Origin: Sphingomonas sp. KRR8
GTDB taxonomy: Bacteria > Pseudomonadota > Alphaproteobacteria > Sphingomonadales > Sphingomonadaceae
DNA: 64,000 bases
Direction: 5' to 3'
Assembly: GCF_023559245.1 (NCBI RefSeq)
Contig: NZ_CP097462.1
Coordinates: 186,001 to 250,000 of the forward strand
Shown here: one piece after another, positions 46,485 through 54,556 of the stretch
Layout of the letters: every line of letters starts with the position of its first letter
Position numbering within the stretch: position 1 is the first letter of the stretch
Position numbers and translations under genes: made by a program
The notes under the pieces: model-generated
The model's database searches: none
The model's input: the letters and a program-made list of their open reading frames with translations, nothing else
Told to the model about the DNA's origin: nothing

Positions 46485-46536
46485 GCTGCGGGTGCGTTTG
46501 TCGGGCTTGGGCGAGAGTGTCAACCTCGCGCGCTGG

Positions 46537-47274
46537 TCAGAACTTGCGAGCGGCGATCAGTGGGCCACCGGTTCCCTGCTGCAACAGCACAGCGGTCTTC
46601 CAGGCGGGATCGGCCGGCGGGGTCAGGGCCAGCCGGAGCTCCTGGCCGGTCCAGCGGCCCTCGTCGGTCAGCTCGGTGACGATGTTGCGGTGGGGCAGGG
46701 TGCGGCCGCCATTCTCTCCAGCGGAAATGGCGACTTGCTGCACGCGAGGATCGTAGCGGACCAGCCAGACGGTAGCCGGCTGAGCGGCCTTTCCGGGACC
46801 AACGACAATCATCTTCCCGGATGCCTCGATCGCTGGTCCGCCAGTCAGTGGCGCGGTGTCGCGCAGCATCTGGTCAACCTGCGCTGGATTGCCGCCAACG
46901 ATCGCCTGGTGGCCGTTCCAGATCATCTGCGGTGTCGCGACCTGCTGCCGACCGCCGCTGCGGGCATAGTCCCACTGGCGCGCCGTGAAAGCGGGCTGGG
47001 CGAAGCGGTCCTTCCAGCCAAGCTGGTCCCAGTAGGTCACCGCGAAGCTCAGCGCGAGCACGTCGGGGCGACCGGCGATACGGTTGAGGTTGGCGTTGGC
47101 CGGCGGGCAGGATAAGCAGCCCTGGCTCTGGAACAGCTCGATCACCTTGGGATGGCGGGGATCGCCAGCAATGCGCTGAACCGGGTCCTTGGCGGTCTTG
47201 TCAGTCATGGGCGTACCGTGGCCTGGGGAGCAGGCGGCGAGCAGGCCAAGCAGCAGGAGCGTCAACTGGCGCAC
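46537..47274 (-). CDS. DUF1223 lipoprotein
   Basis: A 245-residue protein. From the GTG at 47274 the product begins with a lipoprotein signal (LLLLGLLAAC), followed by the DUF1223 core VIELFQSQGCLSCPPANANL with a CxxC-like pair, and RPDVLALSFAVTYWDQLGWKD. A GGGGA lies 6 bases upstream of this GTG, while the ATG at 47289 overlaps the upstream gene without a ribosome-binding site. The thioredoxin-like core suggests a redox role. Confidence 0.87.
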   Translation of the reverse strand: MRQLTLLLLGLLAACSPGHGTPMTDKTAKDPVQRIAGDPRHPKVIELFQSQGCLSCPPANANLNRIAGRPDVLALSFAVTYWDQLGWKDRFAQPAFTARQWDYARSGGRQQVATPQMIWNGHQAIVGGNPAQVDQMLRDTAPLTGGPAIEASGKMIVVGPGKAAQPATVWLVRYDPRVQQVAISAGENGGRTLPHRNIVTELTDEGRWTGQELRLALTPPADPAWKTAVLLQQGTGGPLIAARKF

Positions 47275-47275
47275 G

Positions 47276-48043
47276 TCAGATCCCCGCATACCAGGCATAG
47301 CCCGCATTATCTTCCCAGAAGCCTCCCTTGCCGCCGAATAGGTCGTCGAGCCGCTCGCGAGCTTCGATCCGCATGACGTACTTCGCCTGCTTGTAGCCAA
47401 GCTGCCGCTCTACCCGGAGACGGATCGGGGCACCGTGCGGGATGGCGAGCCGCTGGTCGTTCATGTGGGTGGCGAGGATCGTCTGCGGGTGGAAGGCGTC
47501 CACGAGGTCGATCGACTCGTAATAAGGGTGCCCGCCGCTGTCGTCGGCGCAGTGGAAGACGATGTAGTTGGCGCGGCTGGAAAGACCCGCGGCACGGAGC
47601 AGCGCGCCGAGCTGCACGCCCTGCCATTTGCCGATTGCGCTCCAGCCCTCGACGCAATCATGCCGCGTGATCTGCGCCCGCTGCGGAGCCTGGGCGAGCT
47701 GGGTCAGGGAGAGCTGGAGCGGCCGGGCGACGAGGCCATCGATCACCAGCCGCCAATCGGCGAAGTTGGCGGCCGCGTGGGCCTGGTAGGCGGAAGCGGA
47801 CGGCATGCTGTTGCCGTTCACGCGGAAGATGGGCGACATGTCGGATGCGGCATATTCGCGGGCGAGGGCGTCGCGGCCGGCAAGCAGCCTTTGCGCGCGA
47901 TAGTGCAGCCCCTCGGCACCTTCGAGCAGATGCTTGAACTTGGGTTGGGCGTAGAGCTTGTCGCATCCGGCGAGCGTCAGGCCGCCAGCCGTCATGGCCA
48001 GGCCGCGGACCAGCGCGCGGCGATCGAGCAGCAGCTTGCTCAT
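47276..48043 (-). CDS. Exported molybdopterin oxidoreductase (MsrP/sulfite-oxidase fold)
   Basis: A 255-residue enzyme of the sulfite oxidase fold. The Tat-type signal DRRALVRG precedes a lipobox-like LAGC (C27). The molybdenum-ligating cysteine is C130 in RHDCVEGWSAIGKWQG. HNDQRL-like and GAPIRLRVERQLGYKQAKYV motifs match MsrP relatives. It overlaps the cytochrome b gene (ATGA). MsrP reduces oxidised methionine in periplasmic proteins, but this enzyme is paired with a b-type cytochrome rather than MsrQ, so the substrate is uncertain. Confidence 0.88.
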   Translation of the reverse strand: MSKLLLDRRALVRGLAMTAGGLTLAGCDKLYAQPKFKHLLEGAEGLHYRAQRLLAGRDALAREYAASDMSPIFRVNGNSMPSASAYQAHAAANFADWRLVIDGLVARPLQLSLTQLAQAPQRAQITRHDCVEGWSAIGKWQGVQLGALLRAAGLSSRANYIVFHCADDSGGHPYYESIDLVDAFHPQTILATHMNDQRLAIPHGAPIRLRVERQLGYKQAKYVMRIEARERLDDLFGGKGGFWEDNAGYAWYAGI

Positions 48044-48924
48044 CCCTCGTCCTTCTCTTTGGGCAGGCGGTAGCGACCGGTGATGATCGAGCGCACTTCG
48101 TTGAAGGGCACCGCCAGCAGCACCATGGCGATGTGCACCAGGAAGAAGGCGACCAGCAGGAAGGCGGCGATAAAATGGAGCGAGCGCGCCGACTGACGTC
48201 CGCCGAACAGGTCGAGGAGGAAGGACCAGCCGGAGGTCAGCGCGGGGCTCATCGTCATGCCGGTGAAGATGATGAGGGGAAGTAAGACGAAAATGACGCC
48301 GGCGTAGGAGAGCTTCTGGAGAATGTTGTAGCGCAGCGCCGCAGCGCCCGTGGGAAAGCGCAGTCGGGCATGCTCCGTGATGTCGTGCCAGATGTGAGCG
48401 GGACGGATTTCGGCCTCTCGAATCCTGAGATCTTTCTGGAAGTGCCGATTCACCAGCGAGATGATCATGAAAGCGGCAAGGCCGAGCGATAGCACCCAGG
48501 CGAAAGCAAGGTGCCAGATGCGGGCGTCGGCGAGGCTGTAGCTCGACGGAATGGTCGCCCAGTGCGGGAAAGCTCGGTGTTGAACGCTGCCGTTGGGCGC
48601 TTTCCACACCCCGAGCACTCCGGTCGTCTCGACCTTCAGCGGGCCAAGGCGGGCGAAGCCGCGCTCACCGGCGCTGCCGATCTCGAACCAGGCCTTGTCG
48701 AAGTTCGCTCCATATTGCCCCCAGTAGAGTCGTGGATGGGCGTTGAAGATCATCAGCCCACTCATCAGCATGACGAGCAGGGTGACGGCGTTCACCCAAT
48801 GCCAGATGCGGGTCGACAGGCGATGGCGCTTGACCAGATCACCGCCGCGGGGCTCCGCGACGGGAGCGTCGTCGGACGGCGAAGCAGGCAGCGCCGGGCC
48901 GGCTGAGTCGAGCATGGTCGCCAT
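48040..48924 (-). CDS. Cytochrome b561-type membrane subunit of the molybdoenzyme
   Basis: A 294-residue diheme-type cytochrome b. Hydrophobic helices contain likely heme histidines in RIWHWVNAVTLLVML, ARIWHLAFAWVL, LHFIAAFLL and LVHIAMVL. It should pass electrons between the quinone pool and the Mo enzyme. The frame is open to a TTG at 48957, but the ATG at 48924 follows one base after the stop of a 15-codon ORF that has a good ribosome-binding site, so re-initiation at 48924 is preferred. Confidence 0.85.
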   Translation of the reverse strand: MATMLDSAGPALPASPSDDAPVAEPRGGDLVKRHRLSTRIWHWVNAVTLLVMLMSGLMIFNAHPRLYWGQYGANFDKAWFEIGSAGERGFARLGPLKVETTGVLGVWKAPNGSVQHRAFPHWATIPSSYSLADARIWHLAFAWVLSLGLAAFMIISLVNRHFQKDLRIREAEIRPAHIWHDITEHARLRFPTGAAALRYNILQKLSYAGVIFVLLPLIIFTGMTMSPALTSGWSFLLDLFGGRQSARSLHFIAAFLLVAFFLVHIAMVLLAVPFNEVRSIITGRYRLPKEKDEG

Positions 48925-48925
48925 G

Positions 48926-48973
48926 TCAGGCGCAATCCCAAGTGGGAACGGGTTCAATCGGACGCTGGTTCAT
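48926..48973 (-). CDS. 15-codon upstream ORF (possible leader peptide)
   Basis: An ATG at 48973 with AGGAG 7 bases upstream encodes MNQRPIEPVPTWDCA and stops one base before the cytochrome b ATG (TGACATG). It is small, in a different frame from the main gene, and may be a translational coupler. It could also be a fortuitous frame. Confidence 0.4.
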   Translation of the reverse strand: MNQRPIEPVPTWDCA

Positions 48974-49010
48974 GAGGCGTCTCCTACTTGCGTTGGGTAG
49001 GGGCTACGAC

Positions 49011-49026
49011 TAAGTCAGTCAACTTA
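49011..49026. promoter_or_regulatory. Palindromic TetR operator candidate
   Basis: TAAGTCAGTCAACTTA is a TAAGT-N6-ACTTA inverted repeat 3 bases upstream of the TetR ATG at 49030. It lies in the divergent space between the regulator and the cytochrome b/Mo-enzyme operon, as expected for a shared operator. Confidence 0.6.
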
Positions 49027-49029
49027 CTT

Positions 49030-49635
49030 ATGCAGCAACAAGCGACAACGAAGAAACGCGCGGAGGTCCGGCGCGAGCGGCTGGTCAGGGCGGCCACCGA
49101 GCAGTTCCATCGTCATGGCGTGAGCGCCACGGCGCTGGCCGATGTGGCGCGGGCGGCCGCCGTGCCGCCTGGCAACATGTTCTATTACTTCCGCACCAAG
49201 GACTCCCTGGCAAGGGCGGTCGTTGACGAGCTGGTTGAGCGCGTCGAGGCCATGCTCACCGAGATCGAGGGGCGCACCGCCGCTCCATCCGAGCGTTTGC
49301 GGACCCTGCTCGATCGTGCGGCCGGGCGCGGCGAAGCTTATGCGGCGCTGGGTTGTCCACTGGCGGGTATTGCGCGTGATCTTCGGCAACTCGACGACGA
49401 TCCCGAGCGTGCTGGCAGGCCGTTGCAGCGGCTCACGTCGTGGGTGGAGAAGCAATTGTCGAAAGCCGGGGACCTGGCCGCCAAGCGCCACGCCGTATTC
49501 GTTGTTGCAGCGCTGCAGGGCGCCTTCGTCCTTGCTCATGCCGCGGCCGACCCATCGATTGTCGCCGAGGTGCGCCGCTGCCTCGACGAATGGCTCGAAG
49601 CCTCCGACAAGCCATTGCTGGCGGAGGTGAGATGA
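49030..49635 (+). CDS. TetR/AcrR family regulator
   Basis: A 201-residue repressor with a helix-turn-helix in ATALADVARAAAVPPGNMFY and YFRTKDSLA. The ATG at 49030 is favoured over an upstream in-frame start since it leaves the operator outside the gene. It is divergent from the molybdoenzyme operon and is its likely regulator. Confidence 0.9.
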   Translation: MQQQATTKKRAEVRRERLVRAATEQFHRHGVSATALADVARAAAVPPGNMFYYFRTKDSLARAVVDELVERVEAMLTEIEGRTAAPSERLRTLLDRAAGRGEAYAALGCPLAGIARDLRQLDDDPERAGRPLQRLTSWVEKQLSKAGDLAAKRHAVFVVAALQGAFVLAHAAADPSIVAEVRRCLDEWLEASDKPLLAEVR

Positions 49636-49640
49636 TCACT

Positions 49641-49671
49641 TTGTCGAGCGAGCGGCGCTCCGGCTCGACAA
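49641..49671 (+). terminator. Hairpin after the TetR gene
   Basis: TTGTCGAGC and GCTCGACAA form a 9-bp stem around a nested GAGC/GCTC hairpin, starting 6 bases after the TetR stop. It resembles an intrinsic terminator without a clear T-tract. Confidence 0.55.
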
Positions 49672-49770
49672 ACGTGCGTTCGCTTGCTTGAGGATGCGGG
49701 CCGCCTGCGTGTAAGGACGGTTGCAACTGCTGTTTTAACGGCATAACACAGTTGCCGACCGAGGGGCTTC

Positions 49771-50349
49771 ATGGACTACGCACACGCCCGCCGCGCCATG
49801 GTGGACAATCAGCTTCGCCCGCAGGCGGTGACCGACCCACTGGTGATCGCCGCCATGGCGAGTGTCCCGCGCGAGCAGTTCGTTCCCGCGGCGATGCAGC
49901 CGGTCGCTTACGTCGACCGGACGCTCGACCTCGGCGACGGCAAGTGGCTCGCTCCGCCAGCGACGGTGGGGCGGATGCTGACCGAGATTGAAGCACGTCC
50001 GGGAGAGCGGGCGCTCGTGATCGGAACAGCGCCGGCCTATGTCGCCGCGGTGCTTGCACAAATGGGATTGAGCACCAACCTTCTCGCCGACGGCAATCTT
50101 GCCGACGGCCTCGCAGGTGGCGGACCCTATGACATCATCATCCTCGACGGGCTGGTCGAGTTCGTGCCTGACGCCATCATTGCCCAGCTGCGCGATGGAG
50201 GTCGGCTCGGCACCTGCCTGATCGAGAATGGCGTACCACGGCTGGTTGTCGGTCGCCGATCGGGCGCGGGTTTTGGAACCCGCTCGATCGCCGACGCCGC
50301 GGCCGGCCCGATCCCCGGGTTCGAACGTCCCCGCGCTTTCGTTTTCTAG
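49771..50349 (+). CDS. pcm: Pcm-like protein-L-isoaspartate O-methyltransferase
   Basis: A 192-residue methyltransferase-fold protein. ARRAMVDNQLRPQAV (6-20) and a PREQFVP motif are typical of the family. Motif I is degenerate (VIGTAPAYVAAVLAQMG), so activity is not certain. It is encoded 12 bases before tolC, a conserved arrangement in alphaproteobacteria. Confidence 0.85.
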   Translation: MDYAHARRAMVDNQLRPQAVTDPLVIAAMASVPREQFVPAAMQPVAYVDRTLDLGDGKWLAPPATVGRMLTEIEARPGERALVIGTAPAYVAAVLAQMGLSTNLLADGNLADGLAGGGPYDIIILDGLVEFVPDAIIAQLRDGGRLGTCLIENGVPRLVVGRRSGAGFGTRSIADAAAGPIPGFERPRAFVF

Positions 50350-50361
50350 GAGTTCACCGCT

Positions 50362-51840
50362 TTGAAGCGCATCCTACTTGCCACCGCCGCGCTCGCCAGC
50401 CTGGCGACACCGGCTTACGCCGACACGCTGCGCGACGCCCTGGTGTCGACCTACAAGAACAACCCCTCGCTCAACGCCCAGCGCGAGGCGCTGCGGGCGA
50501 CCGACGCGACGGTGGCGATTGCCCGCGCCGGCAGCCGGCCCCAGGTGGCCGCGACGGTCGGCGTCAATCGCGACCTCACCCGCTCGGGTGTGCTTGTCTC
50601 GCAGCAGAGCAAGGGCCCGAAGATCTCGGGCGGGCTCGACCTGAGCGTGCCGCTCTTCCAGGGTGGCCGGGTGCGCAATTCGATCGCCGCGGCCCGGACC
50701 CGGGTCGAGGCGGGCCGGGCGACCCTCCGGGCCGTGGAGGGCGACACCTTCACGGACGCGGTTGCCGCTTACATGGATGTGATCCGCGACCGCGCGATCG
50801 TGGAATTGAACCAGAACCAGATCCGGGTGCTTTCGACCGACCTGGAGGCGACTCGCGACCGCTTCCAGATCGGCGACGTGACCCGGACTGACGTGGCGCA
50901 GTCCGAAGCGCGGCTGAGCCTGGCGCGGGCGCAGCTGGAATCGGTCAACGCCCGCCTGGCCGCAAGCGAAGAGAATTACCGCCGCGTGATCGGTCGCCGG
51001 CCTGACCAGCTGGCGCCGCCGCCGCCGCTTCCGCCGCTGCCGAGCACGGGCGATGAGGCAGTGCGGATCGCGCTGGTCAACAATCCGGACCTGATTGCCG
51101 TCAATCGACAAGCGACCGCCGCTGGTTATGACGTGCGCACGGCGCGCGCCAGCCTGCTGCCGACGGTGTCCACGACCCTTTCGGGCGATTATGTGAACGC
51201 CCTTGGCGGGACCAGCGTCAGCGGTATTCCGCGCTCCGGCACGCAGACCACGATCGGCGTCAACACCCGCATCCCGCTTTACCAGGGCGGACTGCCCGCG
51301 GCCCAGATCCGCCAGGCGCAGGCGATCGAAGGTCAGGTGCTGGAACAGGTGATCGGGACTGAGCGGGCGGTGGTCGCCAATGCCCAATCCGCCTTCGCTG
51401 CCTACACCGCGGCGCAGCGCGCGATTCAGTCGAACCAGGTGGCCGTGTCCGCCAACCAGCTGGCGCTGGAAGGCGCGCGAGCCGAGCGCTCGGTCGGCAC
51501 CCGCACGGTCATCGAAGTGCTCAACGCGGAGCAGGAACTGCTCAATGCGCAAAGTCAGCTCGTAACGGCCCGCCGTGACGCATACGTGGCCGGCTTTCAG
51601 CTGTTGAACGCCATGGGCCAGGCCCAGGCGGACGATCTCGGCCTGGATGGCGGCCCGCTCTACGATCCGACCGGAAGCTATCGCCGGACGGCGAACAACT
51701 GGAACGACTGGTCGCATGACCCGCGCTACACTGCGCAGTCGACGCGCACCGTGACCGCCAGCGAGGCCGCGCCGTTGACCACTCCGATCACCACGCCGGC
51801 GCAGCCGATGCAGCCGGGGGTGGCGGGGCCGCCGCGCTAA
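50362..51840 (+). CDS. tolC: TolC family outer-membrane efflux channel
   Basis: A 492-residue trimeric channel protein. A signal peptide ends TPAYA; two TolC repeats with long coiled-coil helices follow, including LNQNQIRVLSTDLEATRDRF and VGTRTVIEVLNAEQEL. The Pro-rich linker APPPPLPPLPS divides them. The start is TTG 50362. It probably pairs with inner-membrane exporters elsewhere. Confidence 0.93.
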   Translation: MKRILLATAALASLATPAYADTLRDALVSTYKNNPSLNAQREALRATDATVAIARAGSRPQVAATVGVNRDLTRSGVLVSQQSKGPKISGGLDLSVPLFQGGRVRNSIAAARTRVEAGRATLRAVEGDTFTDAVAAYMDVIRDRAIVELNQNQIRVLSTDLEATRDRFQIGDVTRTDVAQSEARLSLARAQLESVNARLAASEENYRRVIGRRPDQLAPPPPLPPLPSTGDEAVRIALVNNPDLIAVNRQATAAGYDVRTARASLLPTVSTTLSGDYVNALGGTSVSGIPRSGTQTTIGVNTRIPLYQGGLPAAQIRQAQAIEGQVLEQVIGTERAVVANAQSAFAAYTAAQRAIQSNQVAVSANQLALEGARAERSVGTRTVIEVLNAEQELLNAQSQLVTARRDAYVAGFQLLNAMGQAQADDLGLDGGPLYDPTGSYRRTANNWNDWSHDPRYTAQSTRTVTASEAAPLTTPITTPAQPMQPGVAGPPR

Positions 51841-51855
51841 GGCTAGCGTGGCGTC

Positions 51856-52383
51856 ATGAAGGATCAGACCGACCCGTCGATGGAACAGGCGCTCGCCGCC
51901 ATCAAGCGCGTGATGGCCGAGGACAAGGATGTGCGATCGGCGCGGGCCAGGTCCGCGCCGCCGCGCTCATCCGACCTGGAGTCGGACGAGGAAGCTGTCG
52001 ACCAGGAAGCAGCCGACGAGCAACCGGCCATATTGGAGCTCGACGAGCCGTTGATCGAGGACAATGGCCTGCCGATGGTCGATCTCGACGACCGGATGAT
52101 TGACATTCCTTACGAGGAACGGGTCGAGCCTGCCGCGGTCGCCAGTGAACCGCTGGTCAGCGAAGTGGCGGCCGAGACGAGCCGGGCACGTTTGGCCGAA
52201 CTGCAGCAGGCGGCGGCGAGTGCGGCCATCGCGGCGCCCACCACCGATACCAACCCGTTCGAGCAGATGGTCCGCGAGATGATGCGCCCCATGCTCAAGG
52301 ACTGGCTCGACGAGCATCTTCCCCGAGTCATCGAGGAGCAGGTGAAGCGCGAGATCGGGCGGATCACCGGACAGCGCTTCTAG
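51856..52383 (+). CDS. DUF2497 PopZ-like polar organiser
   Basis: A 175-residue acidic protein. The N-terminal helix SMEQALAAIKRVMAEDKD (8-25) and the C-terminal RPMLKDWLDEHLPRVIEEQV (145-164) are the DUF2497/PopZ conserved ends; the middle is an acidic disordered region. PopZ organises cell poles and chromosome segregation in Caulobacter. It lies between tolC and the peptidase. Confidence 0.9.
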   Translation: MKDQTDPSMEQALAAIKRVMAEDKDVRSARARSAPPRSSDLESDEEAVDQEAADEQPAILELDEPLIEDNGLPMVDLDDRMIDIPYEERVEPAAVASEPLVSEVAAETSRARLAELQQAAASAAIAAPTTDTNPFEQMVREMMRPMLKDWLDEHLPRVIEEQVKREIGRITGQRF

Positions 52384-52426
52384 GGAACCCTTGCGGTTCA
52401 TCGCTGCGGTGCTACCCCTCGTCGCC

Positions 52427-54493
52427 ATGATCAGAACCAGCCTGCTCGCCGCCGCGGCGCTTGCCGCCATCGCCTCTCCCCAGGTCGCTACCGCGCGGCC
52501 AATGACCGCCACCGACATGCACATGATGCATCGGCTGTCGCTGCTCGACGTGTCGGCGGATGGCCGCACCGCGGTGCTGAGCATGTCGACCACCACCGAC
52601 CTCGCCAAGAACAAGCGCAGCAATGCGCTCTACACGCTGGAGATCGGCCGGGCCGGAGCGACGCCGCAGCCAATCACCGGTGCCGATGGCGGCCACGACG
52701 CCGCGTTCGGTCCTGATGGCGCGCTTTATTTCCTCAAGGCGGATGGCGATCACGACCAGCTGTTCCGGATGCCTCTGGGTGGGACCGCGAAGCGGATCAG
52801 CGACTTCGGCGCGGACGTCAGCGGGTTCAAGCTGTCGCCGACGGGTGACCGGGTGCTGGTATGGGCGGATACGCGCGACTGTCCCGACCTTGCCTGCTCG
52901 ACCGTGCGCTTCGCCGGCAAGGAGGGCGGCTCGGGCCGCACCTTTGACCAGCTGTTCGTGCGGCACTGGGACACGTGGGCCGAGCCGGGTACGCGCAGCC
53001 GCATCTTCACGTTCCCGATCGTCGGCGGAAAGCTGACCGGACAGGGTGTTCGAGTCACGGCCGGGCTGACTGGCGATGCGCCGTCCAAGCCGTTCGGCGG
53101 CGGCGAGGAGATCGACTGGTCCAAGGACGGCCGAACGGTGTTCTTCGCTCTGCGCGAGGCGGGCCGGATCGAGCCGCTGTCGACCAACCTCGATGTCTTC
53201 TCCGCGCCGGCGGACGGATCGGCGCCGCCGACCAACCTCACGGACGCCAATGACGCTACCGACACGCTGCCGACCGTCTCGCCGGACGGACGCACGCTCG
53301 CCTGGGTCGCGATGGCGCGGCCGGGCTATGAGTCCGACCGGCAGGTGCTGATGCTTCGCGACCTGGCCAGCGGGAAGGTACGGGCGCTGACCCAGGGCTG
53401 GGACCGCTCGGTCCAGTCGATCAGCTGGGCCCCGGACGGCCGCTCCATCTACGTCACCGCCGATGACACTCTGGAAGCGCCGATCTTCCGGGTCGACGTG
53501 GCCAGCGGACGCGTAGCCCGGCTGACCGGCGAGGGGCACGCCGGAAACGTCCACGCGCTCCGCAACGGTTCCGTGCTGTTCACCAGCAACAGCATCGCCG
53601 CGCCAGACGATCTCTACCTGCTGCGCGGGCGCGCGAAGCCCACCCAGCTGACCAATGTAAATCGCGAGCTGCTGAGCCAGCTCGACCCCATCACGGTGGA
53701 CCGGTTCAGCTTTACCGGCGCCAACGGCGAAAAGGTGTGGGGCATCAAGGTCAAGCCGAAGGTCGCCGCCGGGCAGACGCTGCCGATTGCCTTCGTAGTG
53801 CACGGCGGACCGCAGGGCAGCTTCGGCAACGGCTGGTCCTACCGCTGGAACCCGCGGGTCTTCGCCTCCATGGGCTATGGCGTGGTCAGCGTCGATTTCC
53901 ACGGCTCGACCGGCTACGGGCAAGCCTTCACCGACAGCATCCGCAACAACTGGGGTGGCTGGCCGCTCGAGGACCTGCAGAAGGGCCTCGCCTTCGCCAC
54001 GGCGCAGGACAAGCAGCTGCAGGCGGACAATGCCTGCGCGCTTGGCGCCAGCTACGGCGGTTACATGATGAACTGGATCGAGGGAAATTGGCCCGACCGG
54101 TTCAAGTGCATCGTCCAGCACGACGGCGTGTTCGATGCGCGCGCCATGGCGTACGAAACCGAAGAGCTGTGGTTCGACGAATGGGAACATGGCGGCAAGG
54201 CCTATTATGAAGACCCGGCCGCGTTCGAGCGGTGGAACCCGGTCAATCATGTCAGCGCCTGGAAGACGCCGCAGCTGGTAATCACCGGCGAGAAGGACTT
54301 CCGTATCCCTTACACGCAAGGGCTGGCGGCCTTCACAGCCCTGCAGCGGCGCAACATTCCGTCACGTTTGGTGGTGTTCCCGGATGAGAATCACTGGGTG
54401 CTCAAACCGCAGAACTCGATCCAGTGGTACCGCGAGGTGCAGAACTGGATGAACAAGTGGGCGCCGGCGGCGGGAGCTGCGGCGGCGCAGTAA
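52427..54493 (+). CDS. S9 family serine peptidase (prolyl oligopeptidase type)
   Basis: A 688-residue exported peptidase. From the ATG at 52427 a signal peptide (LLAAAALAAIASPQVATA) is followed by a beta-propeller region (TolB-like repeats) and the alpha/beta hydrolase domain, with GASYGGYMMNW (nucleophile Ser), GEKDFRIP (Asp) and PDENHWV (His). A TTG at 52391 with AGGGA is an alternative start adding 12 residues. Confidence 0.92.
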   Translation: MIRTSLLAAAALAAIASPQVATARPMTATDMHMMHRLSLLDVSADGRTAVLSMSTTTDLAKNKRSNALYTLEIGRAGATPQPITGADGGHDAAFGPDGALYFLKADGDHDQLFRMPLGGTAKRISDFGADVSGFKLSPTGDRVLVWADTRDCPDLACSTVRFAGKEGGSGRTFDQLFVRHWDTWAEPGTRSRIFTFPIVGGKLTGQGVRVTAGLTGDAPSKPFGGGEEIDWSKDGRTVFFALREAGRIEPLSTNLDVFSAPADGSAPPTNLTDANDATDTLPTVSPDGRTLAWVAMARPGYESDRQVLMLRDLASGKVRALTQGWDRSVQSISWAPDGRSIYVTADDTLEAPIFRVDVASGRVARLTGEGHAGNVHALRNGSVLFTSNSIAAPDDLYLLRGRAKPTQLTNVNRELLSQLDPITVDRFSFTGANGEKVWGIKVKPKVAAGQTLPIAFVVHGGPQGSFGNGWSYRWNPRVFASMGYGVVSVDFHGSTGYGQAFTDSIRNNWGGWPLEDLQKGLAFATAQDKQLQADNACALGASYGGYMMNWIEGNWPDRFKCIVQHDGVFDARAMAYETEELWFDEWEHGGKAYYEDPAAFERWNPVNHVSAWKTPQLVITGEKDFRIPYTQGLAAFTALQRRNIPSRLVVFPDENHWVLKPQNSIQWYREVQNWMNKWAPAAGAAAAQ

Positions 54494-54556
54494 TTCCTCG
54501 TCGGATTCCTTCGCCTCGGCTCGCAATGATCGGAAGGGTTCGCTAACGGGCCCGTC

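Noticed and set aside
50374..51717. 447-codon open frame antisense to tolC
   Set aside because: Shadow of a strongly supported gene.
52412..54319. 635-codon open frame antisense to the S9 peptidase
   Set aside because: Arg/Gly/Ala-rich translation without domains; the sense strand has full catalytic motifs.
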